A stretch of DNA of 64,000 nucleotides, taken from an uncultured Clostridia bacterium (GTDB lineage Bacteria > Bacillota > Clostridia > Oscillospirales > Ruminococcaceae). Of this stretch, positions 47,686-59,100 are shown piece by piece. Positions within the stretch are counted from its first letter, which is position 1, and the number at the start of each line of letters is the position of its first letter. The position numbers and the translations under genes were made by a program. Under the pieces are notes generated by a model. That model was not told the origin of the DNA. It worked only from the letters and a program-made list of their open reading frames with translations, and ran no database searches. The stretch is taken from positions 1 to 64,000 of the forward strand of contig CANRJB010000011.1 of the NCBI GenBank assembly GCA_947630845.1, in the 5' to 3' direction.

Positions 47686-49096
47686 CACCCGGAAACGCAC
47701 GCTGCTGCGCCGATGGATCGCAAATAACTTAGGTGTGATCGTGCTGATCATCATCATAGTGGAGCTGAGCTTTGTCTATGCAGTCCAGACCTTTTACTAT
47801 GTCGGCGCACGCCAGAAGCTGACTGCGGAGCTGACAAGCGTTGTCAACATCCTGTCCCGGTATGAGCAGGATTCGGAAACGAACCTTTCTCCGGAACTGC
47901 GCAATACCTTCGAGAGCTTTTCAGCGAAGGACAAGATGGAACTGATGGCAGTCAACGGCAAGGGACGTGTCATCCTGACATCTTCCGGCTTTTCACCGGA
48001 AGGGGATGCCTATCTGCCGGACTATGAGAGCATTCTGAACGGCGGAGACGGCTACTGGGTCGGAAAGTCTGAGCGTGGAGAGAAGATCATGGCAGTGTGC
48101 GTGGACATTTCGTCGTTCAGCACAGAATACAGTGCCATCCGTGTGGTGTCATCCCTGACAGAGGTGGATGCCACCATCACGACCATCACAATTGCATCGA
48201 CTGTCATTTGTGCGGCGATCCTGCTGCTGCTGGTCGTGACCGGCATTTACTTTGTCGGCAGCATCATCCGTCCGATCACGCAGGTGAGCAGCTCGGCTGC
48301 TAAATTTGCAAAGGGCGATTTTTCGGCACGTATCCGCTATGATGGCAATGACGAGATCGGCGATCTCTGCACTGCCATCAACCACATGGCAGATGAGCTG
48401 TCCACGGCAGAGGAGATGAAGAACGAATTTATTTCGTCCGTGTCGCATGAGCTGCGCACCCCCCTGACCGCCATCAAGGGCTGGGCAGAGACGATCTATA
48501 CCGACAATGACCCTGAAATGCTCCACAAGGGGATGAATGTCATCATCAACGAAACGGAGCGTCTGTCGCAGATGGTGGAGGAACTGCTTGATTTCTCCCG
48601 GATGCAGTCGGGGCATTTCACCTTGCAGAAGGACACGATGGATGTGCTTGCAGAGCTGGGCGATGCCGTGCTGATCTATATGGATAAGGCAGCACGGGAG
48701 CAGATCCATATCACCTACGATGAACCGGAGATGCTGCCCTTTCTCTACGGAGACAAGAACCGCATCCGGCAGGTGTTCATCAATGTCATTGACAATGCCA
48801 TCAAGTATTCTGACCCCGGCGGTCAGGTGCATATCGAAGCGACCGAACGGCAGGGGAAGATCGTGGTGAGCGTATCCGATACGGGCTGCGGCATCAAGGC
48901 ATCCGACCTGCCGAAGATCAAGACCAAATTCTACAAACCGAACCACACCCGGCGTGGTTCGGGCATCGGGCTTGCCGTGGCGGATGAGATCATCCGGGAG
49001 CATGACGGCTCGTTGGATATTGCCAGCGAGGAGGGAATCGGCACGACCGTTACCATCACGCTGCCGCCGGGCAGAAAACCGGAAGAAACAGAGTAA
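47672..49096 (+). CDS. Sensor histidine kinase with HAMP domain
   Basis: SSVSHELRTPLTAIKGWAE; FINVIDNAIKYSDPGG; VSVSDTGCGI; GSGIGLAVADEI. Start reset to ATG 47672, overlapping the RR stop. Confidence 0.95.
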   Translation: MTRRNTRKRTLLRRWIANNLGVIVLIIIIVELSFVYAVQTFYYVGARQKLTAELTSVVNILSRYEQDSETNLSPELRNTFESFSAKDKMELMAVNGKGRVILTSSGFSPEGDAYLPDYESILNGGDGYWVGKSERGEKIMAVCVDISSFSTEYSAIRVVSSLTEVDATITTITIASTVICAAILLLLVVTGIYFVGSIIRPITQVSSSAAKFAKGDFSARIRYDGNDEIGDLCTAINHMADELSTAEEMKNEFISSVSHELRTPLTAIKGWAETIYTDNDPEMLHKGMNVIINETERLSQMVEELLDFSRMQSGHFTLQKDTMDVLAELGDAVLIYMDKAAREQIHITYDEPEMLPFLYGDKNRIRQVFINVIDNAIKYSDPGGQVHIEATERQGKIVVSVSDTGCGIKASDLPKIKTKFYKPNHTRRGSGIGLAVADEIIREHDGSLDIASEEGIGTTVTITLPPGRKPEETE

Positions 49097-49106
49097 AGGA
49101 GCATCT

Positions 49107-50066
49107 ATGAGCAAGGAACAAAAGCCTTTTGCGCCGCATAAGAGCAAGATCGGCGGACAGGCACTCATCGAAGGTGTCATGATGAAAGGGGCATTTACCG
49201 GAGCGATGGCATGCCGGCTGCCGGACGGGACGATCGATGTCGAAACATGGGACTTGCCGGCAAAGAAGGCATGGTACAGAAAAGTACCGCTGATACGGGG
49301 CGTATACAGCTTTGTCTTTTCGATGGTGGATGGATACCGCTGTCTGATGAAGTCGGCAGAGAAGCAGATGACGGAAGAGGAGACAGAGGAGGAGGACGAG
49401 TCCCCGTCAAAATTCGAGCAGTGGCTTGATGCACACTTCACGGAAAAGACCGTCGAAGTCATAATGGGTGTGTTCATGGTCATCAGCCTTGTGATCACAT
49501 TCGGGGCATTTTTCTTTCTGCCGAAGTGGGTGGTGAATCTGATACCGCTGCTGACGGTGAACCGGGTGGTGCGTTCTTTTGCGGAGGGCATCATCAAGAT
49601 CGCCATCTTTGTGGGATACATGGCGGTCACGAGCCTGATGAAGGACATCCGCCGCATCTATGAGTACCACGGTGCAGAACACAAGACGATCGCTTGCTTT
49701 GAGGCAGGGCTGCCGCTGACGGTGGAGAATGTGAAGAAGCAGATTCGTCTGCATCCGAGGTGCGGCACGAGTTTTATCTTTCTGACACTTTTCATCAGCA
49801 TTCTGGTGATGTGCCTTGTGCCGTTTACAGTGCCGTGGCAGCGGTTTCTTTGCAGCATTCTGCTGCTGCCGCTGACGGTGGGATGTTCGTTTGAAGCCAT
49901 TCAGTTTGCCGGGCGGCATGACAACTGGTTCACGAAGATCCTCTCCTTCCCCGGACTGCAATTGCAGCGCATCACCACAAAAGAGCCGAGCGACTCACAG
50001 ATCGAGATCGCCATTGCTGCCATGACGCCATGCATCCCGGAGGATCAGGAGGATGACCAATGGTGA
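49107..50066 (+). CDS. DUF1385 family membrane protein
   Basis: IGGQALIEGVMMKG...RIYEYHGAEHKTIACFEAG...HPRCGTSFIFL. Confidence 0.9.
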   Translation: MSKEQKPFAPHKSKIGGQALIEGVMMKGAFTGAMACRLPDGTIDVETWDLPAKKAWYRKVPLIRGVYSFVFSMVDGYRCLMKSAEKQMTEEETEEEDESPSKFEQWLDAHFTEKTVEVIMGVFMVISLVITFGAFFFLPKWVVNLIPLLTVNRVVRSFAEGIIKIAIFVGYMAVTSLMKDIRRIYEYHGAEHKTIACFEAGLPLTVENVKKQIRLHPRCGTSFIFLTLFISILVMCLVPFTVPWQRFLCSILLLPLTVGCSFEAIQFAGRHDNWFTKILSFPGLQLQRITTKEPSDSQIEIAIAAMTPCIPEDQEDDQW

Positions 50067-50893
50067 TCGGAGCAAGCAGTCTCAGGGCAGAGCTGACGAC
50101 ATTTTTAGAGACACATGGCATCCCGGATGCTGCATTCGATGTGCGGTGCATGATGGAGCAGGTGACGGGGAAAAGACTGGAAACACTGATGACGCATGGA
50201 ATCGAGTCAGAGGATGAAAACCCCATCCGGAACATGGTGCAGCGGCGTGCCTGTGGAGAGCCACTGCAATATATCTTAGGAGAATGGGAATTTTACGGAA
50301 TGCGGATGTATGTAGGGAAGGGCGTACTCATTCCAAGACCGGACACAGAGACACTGGTAGATGCGGTACTGGGGCGGTGCAGAGACAACGTGCCGCTGCG
50401 TATACTGGACATATGCACGGGGAGCGGCTGCATTGCGCTGGCACTGAAAGCCCGTCTGCCCTGTGCGGAGGTACACGGCATGGACATCAGTGCGGATGCG
50501 CTTGTGTATGCACGGAAGAATGCAGCCTGTCACGGACTGGAGATCATCTGGCATCAGGCGGATGCCTTACAGCAGTATCCGGACATGGGGCAGTTTGATG
50601 TCATAGTGAGCAACCCGCCGTACCTGTCCGATGCCGAAATGCAGACACTCCAGACGGAGATACAGCATGAACCTGCGATCGCACTTGCAGGCGGCAAGGA
50701 TGGTCTGCATTTCTACCGGAAACTCACCCGATGCTGGAAGAGGGCAGTCCGTCCGTCCGGACTGCTTGCCTATGAGATCGGTGAGACGCAGGCAGAAGCT
50801 GTGCAGTCCTTCATGGAGGATGCCGGTTTCCGGAACATCCGCACATTGCAGGATGCAGCAAACCATGACCGGGTCGTACTCGGTGAAAAATAA
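50060..50893 (+). CDS. prmC: Peptide chain release factor N5-glutamine methyltransferase
   Basis: [41 protein letters not shown]. Confidence 0.93.
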   Translation: MVIGASSLRAELTTFLETHGIPDAAFDVRCMMEQVTGKRLETLMTHGIESEDENPIRNMVQRRACGEPLQYILGEWEFYGMRMYVGKGVLIPRPDTETLVDAVLGRCRDNVPLRILDICTGSGCIALALKARLPCAEVHGMDISADALVYARKNAACHGLEIIWHQADALQQYPDMGQFDVIVSNPPYLSDAEMQTLQTEIQHEPAIALAGGKDGLHFYRKLTRCWKRAVRPSGLLAYEIGETQAEAVQSFMEDAGFRNIRTLQDAANHDRVVLGEK

Positions 50894-50913
50894 TCATTCA
50901 GGAGGAAGATCGT

Positions 50914-52104
50914 ATGCCAAAGGGAAAAGCAAAAGAGAAAAAAACACAGATGTATCAGGCACCTGCTTCACAGGAGGAAAAGAAGAAAGCTCTGGATCAG
51001 GCACTGAAAATGATAGAAAAGACCTATGGAGAGGGCGCAGTCATGCGGCTCGGAGAGAAAAAGAAGATTGATGTGGAAGTCATTCCGACCGGTTCGCTGA
51101 CACTGGACTTAGCACTTGGCGTGGGCGGCGTACCGAGGGGACGCATCATCGAGCTGTTTGGTCCGGAGAGCTCCGGTAAAACGACCGTTGCCCTGCACAT
51201 CGTCGCAGAGGCACAGAAGATGGGCGGCGAAGCAGCTTTCATTGACGTGGAGCATGCCCTTGATCCGAAATATGCCCGTGCGCTGGGTGTGGACATCGAC
51301 AATCTGCTGGTGTCGCAGCCGGACAGCGGTGAGCAGGCACTGGAGATCGCAGAACAGCTTGTGCGTTCGGGTGCAATTGATGTGCTTGTTGTGGACTCTG
51401 TTGCTGCCATGACGACAAAAGCCGAAATTGACGGTGAAATGGGAGATTCCCATGTCGGACAGCTTGCCCGTCTCATGTCGCAGGCAATGCGCAAGCTGAC
51501 ATCCGTCATTGCAAAAACCGGATGTGTTGCCATCTTTATCAACCAGATCCGTGAGAAGATCGGCGTTATGTACGGCAATCCGGAGACAACGCCCGGCGGA
51601 CGTGCGCTGAAATTCTATGCTACCATCCGCATGGATGTGCGCAAGGGTGAGGTCATCAAGGACGGCTCCATGCCCATCGGCAACCGCATGAAGGTAAAGA
51701 TCGTCAAGAACAAAGTCGCAGCACCGTTCCGGGAATGTGAGTTTGACAACATCTACGGACAGGGTATCTCCCGTATCGGCGAGATCATGGACCTTGCAGT
51801 GGAACTGGACATCATCAAAAAGAGCGGCTCATGGTTCAGTTATGAGGGAAATAAGCTTGGACAGGGACGTGACAACGCCAAGCAGATGCTCATTGACAAT
51901 GAGGAATTCCGCAAGGAAGTGGAAGCCAAGATCATGGAACGTATTGATCAGATCGACCTGTCTTCCAGTGAGGGAGAAGGGGAAGAAGATACCGCTGCGG
52001 ACACGAAGGAAGAGACAGCAGCCGCACCGCCGCAGCCTGTCATTTCTGACGAGGACATCGGGGCGGATGATGATTTTGAAGAATTTGATCCGACGGATGA
52101 GTGA
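50914..52104 (+). CDS. recA: Recombinase RecA
   Basis: [76 protein letters not shown]. Confidence 0.98.
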   Translation: MPKGKAKEKKTQMYQAPASQEEKKKALDQALKMIEKTYGEGAVMRLGEKKKIDVEVIPTGSLTLDLALGVGGVPRGRIIELFGPESSGKTTVALHIVAEAQKMGGEAAFIDVEHALDPKYARALGVDIDNLLVSQPDSGEQALEIAEQLVRSGAIDVLVVDSVAAMTTKAEIDGEMGDSHVGQLARLMSQAMRKLTSVIAKTGCVAIFINQIREKIGVMYGNPETTPGGRALKFYATIRMDVRKGEVIKDGSMPIGNRMKVKIVKNKVAAPFRECEFDNIYGQGISRIGEIMDLAVELDIIKKSGSWFSYEGNKLGQGRDNAKQMLIDNEEFRKEVEAKIMERIDQIDLSSSEGEGEEDTAADTKEETAAAPPQPVISDEDIGADDDFEEFDPTDE

Positions 52105-52106
52105 GT

Positions 52107-52727
52107 ATGTACATTACAGAAATTATCCGCACCCGAGCTTATTATGAAGTCCACACAGGGGATGCCGTCTATGAACTGGACGGCAGCCTTATGGAGCAGT
52201 ATGCCATCAAAGCAGGGATGCATGTGCCGGAGGAAACGCTGTGTACACTGCATGAGCAGTCCCGTTACCGCAGGGGCTACCGGAGAGCATGTCATTTGTT
52301 GGATGAAAGGGACTATTCCCGGACGATGCTGTACCGCAAGCTGATGCAGACCTATCAGGACAAGGCACTCTGTCAGAAAATCGTGGATGCGCTGACGGAG
52401 GAGGGATACCTGAACGATCGCCGCTATGCTGAAAAATTGGCAGAACATCTGGTGGAGCGCAAGCGTTACGGTATTTTCCGTGCAAGGCAGGAGATGCTGA
52501 AACGGGGACTGGACAAAGAACTTGTGGAGGAGTTTTTAGCACCACTTGAGGAGAAAGCCGAGGAGAACATTCCGGAGGTACTGGAGCGGAAATACGGCAG
52601 AGATCTTACAGACCCGGACGATCTCAAAGCCCGTAAGAAGGTCATTGCCGGCATGCTCCGTCTCGGATATGATTACCGGAGTGTGAAGAATGCGATTGAG
52701 GACTATTTTGCGGACTGGGAGGAATAA
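52107..52727 (+). CDS. recX: Regulatory protein RecX
   Basis: YSRTMLYRKLMQ...GYLNDRRYAEKLAEHLVERKRYGIFRARQEMLKRGLDKELVEE; directly after recA. Confidence 0.9.
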   Translation: MYITEIIRTRAYYEVHTGDAVYELDGSLMEQYAIKAGMHVPEETLCTLHEQSRYRRGYRRACHLLDERDYSRTMLYRKLMQTYQDKALCQKIVDALTEEGYLNDRRYAEKLAEHLVERKRYGIFRARQEMLKRGLDKELVEEFLAPLEEKAEENIPEVLERKYGRDLTDPDDLKARKKVIAGMLRLGYDYRSVKNAIEDYFADWEE

Positions 52728-52729
52728 GT

Positions 52730-54058
52730 ATGGCAATCAAGGTAGGCATGGTGTCTCTTGGATGCAGCAAAAATCTGGTAGATTCGGAACGGATGCTGAA
52801 AAAACTGCGCATGCATGGGTATGAACTGGTGACAGAATTCGGAGAATCGGATGTGGCAGTCGTCAACACCTGCGGCTTTATCCAGTCAGCAAAGGAAGAA
52901 GCCATCGAGACGATTCTTGAGATCGGACGGCTGAAGGAGGAGGGCACAGTAAAGAAGCTCATTCTCACCGGCTGTCTGACGGAACGTTACCGTGAGGAAG
53001 CCGCAGCACAATTTCCGGAGGCAGATGCCGTCATCGGGATCGGCGACAACAAGGACATTGTAGAGATTCTGGACAAGGTGCTGCACGGGGAGCATATCGT
53101 CCGTTTTGCGCCGAAATCGGAAATGGAGCTGGACGGAGAGCGCATCATTTCGACACTGCCGTTTTTCTCCTATCTGAAGATCGCAGAGGGCTGTTCCAAC
53201 TGCTGCACCTACTGTGCCATCCCGATGATACGAGGAAAATACCGCAGCGTCCCGATGGAAACGGCACTTGCGGAAGCACGTCAGCTTGCACAGGCAGGCG
53301 TGACGGAGTTATGTGTCATTGCACAGGATACCACACGCTATGGCGAGGAGCTGTACGGAGAGGGAAAACTGCCGGAGCTGCTGACAAAGCTGTGCCAGAT
53401 CGAGGAGCTGCGCTGGATACGGGTGCTGTATTGTTATCCGGAGCGCATCACGGATGCGTTGATCGACGTGATGGCGAGGGAAGAGAAACTTGTGAAGTAT
53501 CTGGACATCCCCATCCAGCACTGCAATGACGACATTCTGCGCCGCATGAACCGAAAGAGTACGAAGGCAGAGCTGATAGCTCTCATCCGGAAACTGCGGG
53601 AGCGCATTCCGGGCATTGTCCTGCGCACCACGCTCATCACGGGGTTTCCGGGAGAGACAGAGGAGCAGTTCACGGAGCTTTCGGAATTTGTGCAGGAGAT
53701 GCGGTTTGAACGGTTGGGATGCTTTGCCTATTCTCAGGAGGAGGGCACGAAGGCAGCCGACTTCCCGGAACAGCTTGATGAGGAAACAAAGCAGCACCGT
53801 GCTGACATTCTCATGGAGCAGCAGGCAGAAATCAGCAATGCCTACAATGCACAGCAGGTCGATACCGTTATGGACGCTGTTGTAGAAGGATTTGACCGGT
53901 GGGCAGAGTGTTATTTCGGACGGACGAAGGCAGATGCGCCGGATATTGACGGGAAGGTATTTTTCACCTCGGAGCATCCGCTGCAAGTCGGGGACTATGT
54001 CAAGCTGCACATCACAGAAACACTGGACTATGATCTGCTTGGAGAGGTGATCGCATGA
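52730..54058 (+). CDS. rimO: Ribosomal protein uS12 methylthiotransferase RimO
   Basis: VSLGCSKNLVDSERML; radical SAM CSNCCTYCAIPMIRGKYRS; C-terminal TRAM-like region. Confidence 0.94.
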   Translation: MAIKVGMVSLGCSKNLVDSERMLKKLRMHGYELVTEFGESDVAVVNTCGFIQSAKEEAIETILEIGRLKEEGTVKKLILTGCLTERYREEAAAQFPEADAVIGIGDNKDIVEILDKVLHGEHIVRFAPKSEMELDGERIISTLPFFSYLKIAEGCSNCCTYCAIPMIRGKYRSVPMETALAEARQLAQAGVTELCVIAQDTTRYGEELYGEGKLPELLTKLCQIEELRWIRVLYCYPERITDALIDVMAREEKLVKYLDIPIQHCNDDILRRMNRKSTKAELIALIRKLRERIPGIVLRTTLITGFPGETEEQFTELSEFVQEMRFERLGCFAYSQEEGTKAADFPEQLDEETKQHRADILMEQQAEISNAYNAQQVDTVMDAVVEGFDRWAECYFGRTKADAPDIDGKVFFTSEHPLQVGDYVKLHITETLDYDLLGEVIA

Positions 54059-54621
54059 ATCTGCCGAATCAGCTGACACTGCTGCGAATCATTATCGTGC
54101 CGATTTTTCTGGTCTGCATGTATGCAGTGTTTCCGTATCACTACACGATCTCGCTGGTGTTGTTTGCGGCGGCATCTGTCACAGATGCACTGGACGGCAA
54201 CATTGCAAGAAAGCACAATTTGGTGACAACATTCGGCAAATTCGCCGACCCGCTGGCAGATAAGATACTGGTGCTTGCGGCACTGGCAGCATTGGCAGAC
54301 ATTGACGGGATGCCGGTCAACGGCATTGCCGTGACGATCATTGCAGCAAGGGAATTTATGGTGTCGGGACTGCGGCTTGTGACGGCAGAAAAGGGCGTTG
54401 TGGTGGCAGCCGGCATCTGGGGCAAGCTCAAAACGGCATTCACTATGGTGACGATCGTGCTGCTCCTGCTTGCGCTGACACTGACAGAATGGATCGCATT
54501 TTCCATCAGCGGCATGATCTACATGGTGCTGTTGGTTTTAGTGGTAATTTCCGTGCTGCTGACAGTCATTTCGGGCGGCGTATACCTGAAAGGATACTGG
54601 AGCTATATCGACATGAAATAA
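54055..54621 (+). CDS. pgsA: CDP-diacylglycerol--glycerol-3-phosphate 3-phosphatidyltransferase
   Basis: CDP-alcohol phosphotransferase motif DALDGNIARKHNLVTTFGKFADPLADK. Confidence 0.93.
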   Translation: MNLPNQLTLLRIIIVPIFLVCMYAVFPYHYTISLVLFAAASVTDALDGNIARKHNLVTTFGKFADPLADKILVLAALAALADIDGMPVNGIAVTIIAAREFMVSGLRLVTAEKGVVVAAGIWGKLKTAFTMVTIVLLLLALTLTEWIAFSISGMIYMVLLVLVVISVLLTVISGGVYLKGYWSYIDMK

Positions 54622-54642
54622 CGCCTGTACGGCATGATACAA

Positions 54643-54673
54643 ACATCCCCCGATGCACTGCATCGGGGGATGT
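54643..54673. terminator. Bidirectional terminator
   Basis: ACATCCCCCGATG-CACTG-CATCGGGGGATGT followed by TTTT; convergent genes. Confidence 0.85.
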
Positions 54674-54688
54674 TTTTGCTTACTGTAC

Positions 54689-57600
54689 TTACTGTACCTT
54701 AAAGCTCTGATTTACCAGAACATATCCGGAATTGCCGCTGTTGGTTGCTGTTACCTTGTAGGTGTAGCTGCCTGCTGCGAGCTGATCAAACCGGACGCTG
54801 CTGTCTGCTCTGCTCAGGTCATATGTTTTGGCACCGGGGTTGACGGTCGTGCCGGTCACAAGCTTGCCGTTTGCATCATACACACCGACTGTCAGAGAAG
54901 TGATGTTGGAGGATGCGGAGCTGACTGTACCACGCACGATCACACCTTTTCCCTTGCTGACAGTACCCGGAACGGATGTGCCGCCGGAAATCGTGAGGGC
55001 ATCGCTGGTGCTGGACTGACCACTGCTGCTGCCGCCGACAGTAAATGCCTTGTTGACGAGGGCATAATTGGTGTTGCCTGCATTGGTGGCAATGACAGCA
55101 TAGGTATAATTGCCGGCAGGGAGTTTATTGAACTCCACATAATTGTCAAGCTTTCTCAGGTCATAGCTCTTGGCATTGGGGGCAATGGTTCTGCCGGTGA
55201 TAAACTTCTGCGTATCTCTGTTATACACGCCGCATGTCAGGGAAGTGATATTGGAGGATGCGGAAGTGACGATACCTGTAACATTCAGTGCCTTACCGGC
55301 TGCGAGGTTATCGGGCACATTCGTGCCGCCGGAAATAGAGAGTTTGTCGTCAGTATTCTGCTGACCGCCGGAGCTGCCGCCGTTGCCGACCTTAAATTCC
55401 TTGTTGACGAGGGCATAGTTGGTGTTGCCTGCGTTGGTAGCAATGACAGCATAGGTATAAGTGCCTTCGGGGAGCTTGTTGAACTCTACATAATTATCAA
55501 GATTATGCAGATTATAGCTCTTGGCATTGGGGACAACGGTTCTTCCGGTCATGAATTTCTTCGTTGCGACATCATAGACACCGACCGTCAGGGACGTGAT
55601 ATTGGAAGATGCAGAGGTGACTGTACCCGTCACGCTCAGAGCCTTCCCCTTTGCGAGGGTATCCGGCACACTTGTGCCGCCGGAAATAGAGAGCTTGTCG
55701 TCAGTATTCTGCTGACCGCCGGAGCTGCCGCCGTTGCCGACAGTGAATTTCTTATTCACGAGGGCATAGTTGGTATTGCCGGAGTTGGTGGCAATGACGC
55801 AGTAGCTGTACGTACCTGCGGAGAGCTTGTTGAATTCGATGTATCTGTCAAGATTTTTCAGGTCATAGCTCTTGGCATTGGGGGCAATGGTTCTGCCGGT
55901 CACAAAATTGCCGTTGGCATCATACACACCTGCGGTCAGGGCAGTGATATTGGAGGATGCGGAAGAAACCGTACCTGCGATGCTCAGAGCCTTGCCCTGT
56001 GCGATGCTATCGGGGATGTTGGTGCCATTGGAGATGGTCAGCTTGTCGTCGGTATTCTGCTGACCGCCGGAACTGCCGCCGTCACCGACGGTAAAGGACT
56101 TGGTATAGACTGTATAATTGGAGTTACCGGAATTGGTGGCAACGACCTTGTATTCATATTTCCCTGCGGAGAGCTTGTTGAAGATGATGTCATTGTCAAG
56201 ATTGTGCAGATTGTAGGATTTTGCATTCGGGGAAACGGTCTTACCGGTGACGAGCTTGCCGCTTGCATCGTAGACACCTGCCGTCAGGGAGGTGATGTTG
56301 GAGGATGCAGAGGAGACAGTACCACGGATGCTGACAGCCTTACCGACAGCGATCTGATCCGGAATTGCCGTACCGCCGGTGATGCTCAGTTTATCATCTG
56401 AAGAAGCAGGAGGTGTCTGTCCGCTGTCGCCGACAGTAAACTCCTTGTTCACGAGGGCATAATTCTTGTTGGCAGAATTGGTAGCAATGACGCAGTAGCG
56501 ATATTTTCCTGCGGAGAGCTTGTTAAATTCAATGTATCTGTCCAGATTTTTCAGGTTATAGGACTTGGCATTGGGAGCAATGGTTCTGCCGGTCACAAAA
56601 TTGCCGTTCGCATCATATACACCAGCAGTAAGGGCAGTCATGTTAGAGGATGCAGACGTGACTGTACCGCCGATGCTCAGAGCCTTACCCTGTGCGATGT
56701 TGTCCGGAATTGTAGTACCACCTGTGATGGTGAGCTTGTCATCAGTGTTGGGAGTCTGCTGACTGCTGTTGCCGTTGCCGACCTTGAATTCCTTGTTGAC
56801 AAGGGCATAATTGGTATTGGCAGCATTGGTAGCAATGACAGCATAGGTATAGTTGCCGTCGGGGAGCTTGTTGAACTCCACATAGCTGTCCAGATTTTTG
56901 AGGTCATAGCTCTTGGCATTCGGTACAACGGTCTTTCCGGTCACAAATTCGCTGGTATCCTTGTTGTACACGCCGCAAGTCAGCGAGGTGATATTGGAGG
57001 ATGCAGAGGTGACAGTGCCGGTAATGCTCAGTGCCTTGCCCTTTTCGAGGGTATCGGGCACATTGGTGCCGCCTGTGATGGTGAGCTTGTCATCAGTGTT
57101 GGGAGTCTGCTGACTGCTGTTGCCGCCGACAGTGAAGGACTGGTTCACGAGAGCAAAATTGCTGTTGTTGGCATTGCTTGCGATGACAGCAAAGATATAA
57201 TCCCCTGCCGGGAGCTTATTGAATTCCACATAGCTGTCCAGATTTTTGAGGTCATAGCTCTTGGCATTCGGGACAATGGTTTTGCCGGTCACGAAGCTGT
57301 TGTTCTTCTTATCGTACACGCCGCAGGTGAGGGCAGTGATGTTGGAAGAAGCGGAGGTAACAATGCCGGTCACATTCAGACTCTTGCCGGCTTCAAGGTT
57401 TGCAGGCACTTTCGTTTCGCCGCTGATGGACAGTTTATCTTCACTCTGTGGTGTACTGGTGCCGTCGGTGACGGTGAACTGCTTGCTGACGAGGGCATAG
57501 TCTTTATTGGCATTATTGCTTGCGATGACAGCGAAAATATAAGTACCGACGGGCAGTTTGTTGAATTCGATGTAGCTGTCAAGATTGCTCAGGTTATAGC

Positions 57601-59100
57601 TCTTGGTACCTGCACCGGGCACGATCACCTTTCCGGTCACAAATTTTCCGGTAGAATCATAGACACCGCAAGTCAGCGAAGTGATATCGGACGAAGCGGA
57701 TGTGACCGTGCCGGTCACCGTCATGACATCGCCCTTTTTGATGGAAGAAGGCACATCATTGCCGCCTGTGATGGTGAGCTTATCGGTTTCGGAGGGAACA
57801 GTGGTGGTATTAGCGACCTTAAAGCTTTTTTCAAGGAGCTTATAGTCCTTGTTGGCAGCATTGGTAGCCGTCACGCTGAAGGTGTAAGAGCCGACAGCAA
57901 GCTTGCTGAATTCCACATCATTGTCCAGAGCTTTCAGGTCATAGGTCTTAGCCTTGGGTTCAACGGTCTTTCCGGTCATCATCTTGCCGCTCTCGTCATA
58001 GACACCAGCCGTCAGGGAGGAGATCTCAGATGATGCAGAGGACACAACACCCTTTACATTCACAGCCTTTCCGGGTTCGATGCTCTCAGGGATCTCAGAT
58101 GCATCCGTGATGCTCAGGGTATCCATGGCAGCAACGGCATTGACGGTAAATGTTTTCTTGTAGAGGGAGACATCGGTATTTGTCTCATTGGAAGCAGTCA
58201 CGGAGAAGGTATAGGTTCCGGCAGCAAGTGTATTGAAGCTGATGATGCTGTCCAGACCGCTCAGGTCATAGGTGGAAGCCTGTGGAGAGATGGTCTTTCC
58301 GGACAGAAGCGTACCATTTGCATCATAGATACCTGCGGTCAGGGAAGTGATGGTAGTTGCAGAGGAGACAGTCCCCTTCACCGTGATCACAGACCCCTGA
58401 TCAATGGAATCCGGAATTTCTGTACCGCCGGTCAGTGTCAGTGCATCAGAGGGCTGCTGTGAGCCGTTGGGATCTTCAGCAGAGTTGTCCATGACCGTGA
58501 ATGTCTGCTCAATGATACTCAGATCTGTTTTCGTGCTGTTGGAAGCAACGACCCTGAAATAATAAGTCCCGGCAGGGAGCGTATTGAAGGTCAGGGCAGC
58601 ATCGGCACTGTTGAGGTCGAAGGTCTTGGCATTCGGATGGAAGTTGAAGGCAACGATCTCAGAATTGCTGTCATTGTAGATACCGACGCTTACGTCAGTG
58701 ATATTGGAGACAGAGGAAGTCAGTGTTCCCTTGATAATGACAGAATCGCCCTTTTTCAGCTCAGAGGGGATGGTGGTGACATTGGAAGCAGTGATGGTAT
58801 CCTCTGTATCGGACGGAGAGCTGCTGACAACAGTAAAGCTCTGCTCTGTGAGGACAGAGCTGGTGTAGGTGGCATTGGTAGCAGTTACCTTATAAGTATA
58901 AGTACCGGGAGTGAGCTTATCGAAGGTAATGTATCTGTCCATACGGTTGAGGTCATAGGAAGTGCTGTTCGGGAGGGCAGTACCGATGTAGACGGTGTTG
59001 CCGCTTGCATCGTAGATACCGACATCGAGCGAAGTGATCGCAGACGATGCGGATGTGACAGTACCCTTCACAATGAGGGTAGCCCCCTGTGTCATTTCGG
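54689..59100 (-). repeat. Coding tandem-repeat array, about 330-bp unit x13 (boundaries approximate)
   Basis: Repeated protein motif counted by eye; copies 6-12 are the most similar. Confidence 0.85.

Noticed and set aside
46045-47757. 570-aa minus-strand ORF
   Set aside because: Antisense across lipoprotein, response regulator and start of the histidine kinase; no recognisable motifs.
48149-49657. 502-aa minus-strand ORF
   Set aside because: Antisense to histidine kinase and DUF1385 genes, both clearly real.
54653-56401. 582-aa plus-strand ORF with repeated Cys/Gly-rich pattern
   Set aside because: Antisense to the 13-repeat protein gene; its periodicity is the mirror of that gene's repeats, and the other strand has signal peptide, promoter and coherent domains.
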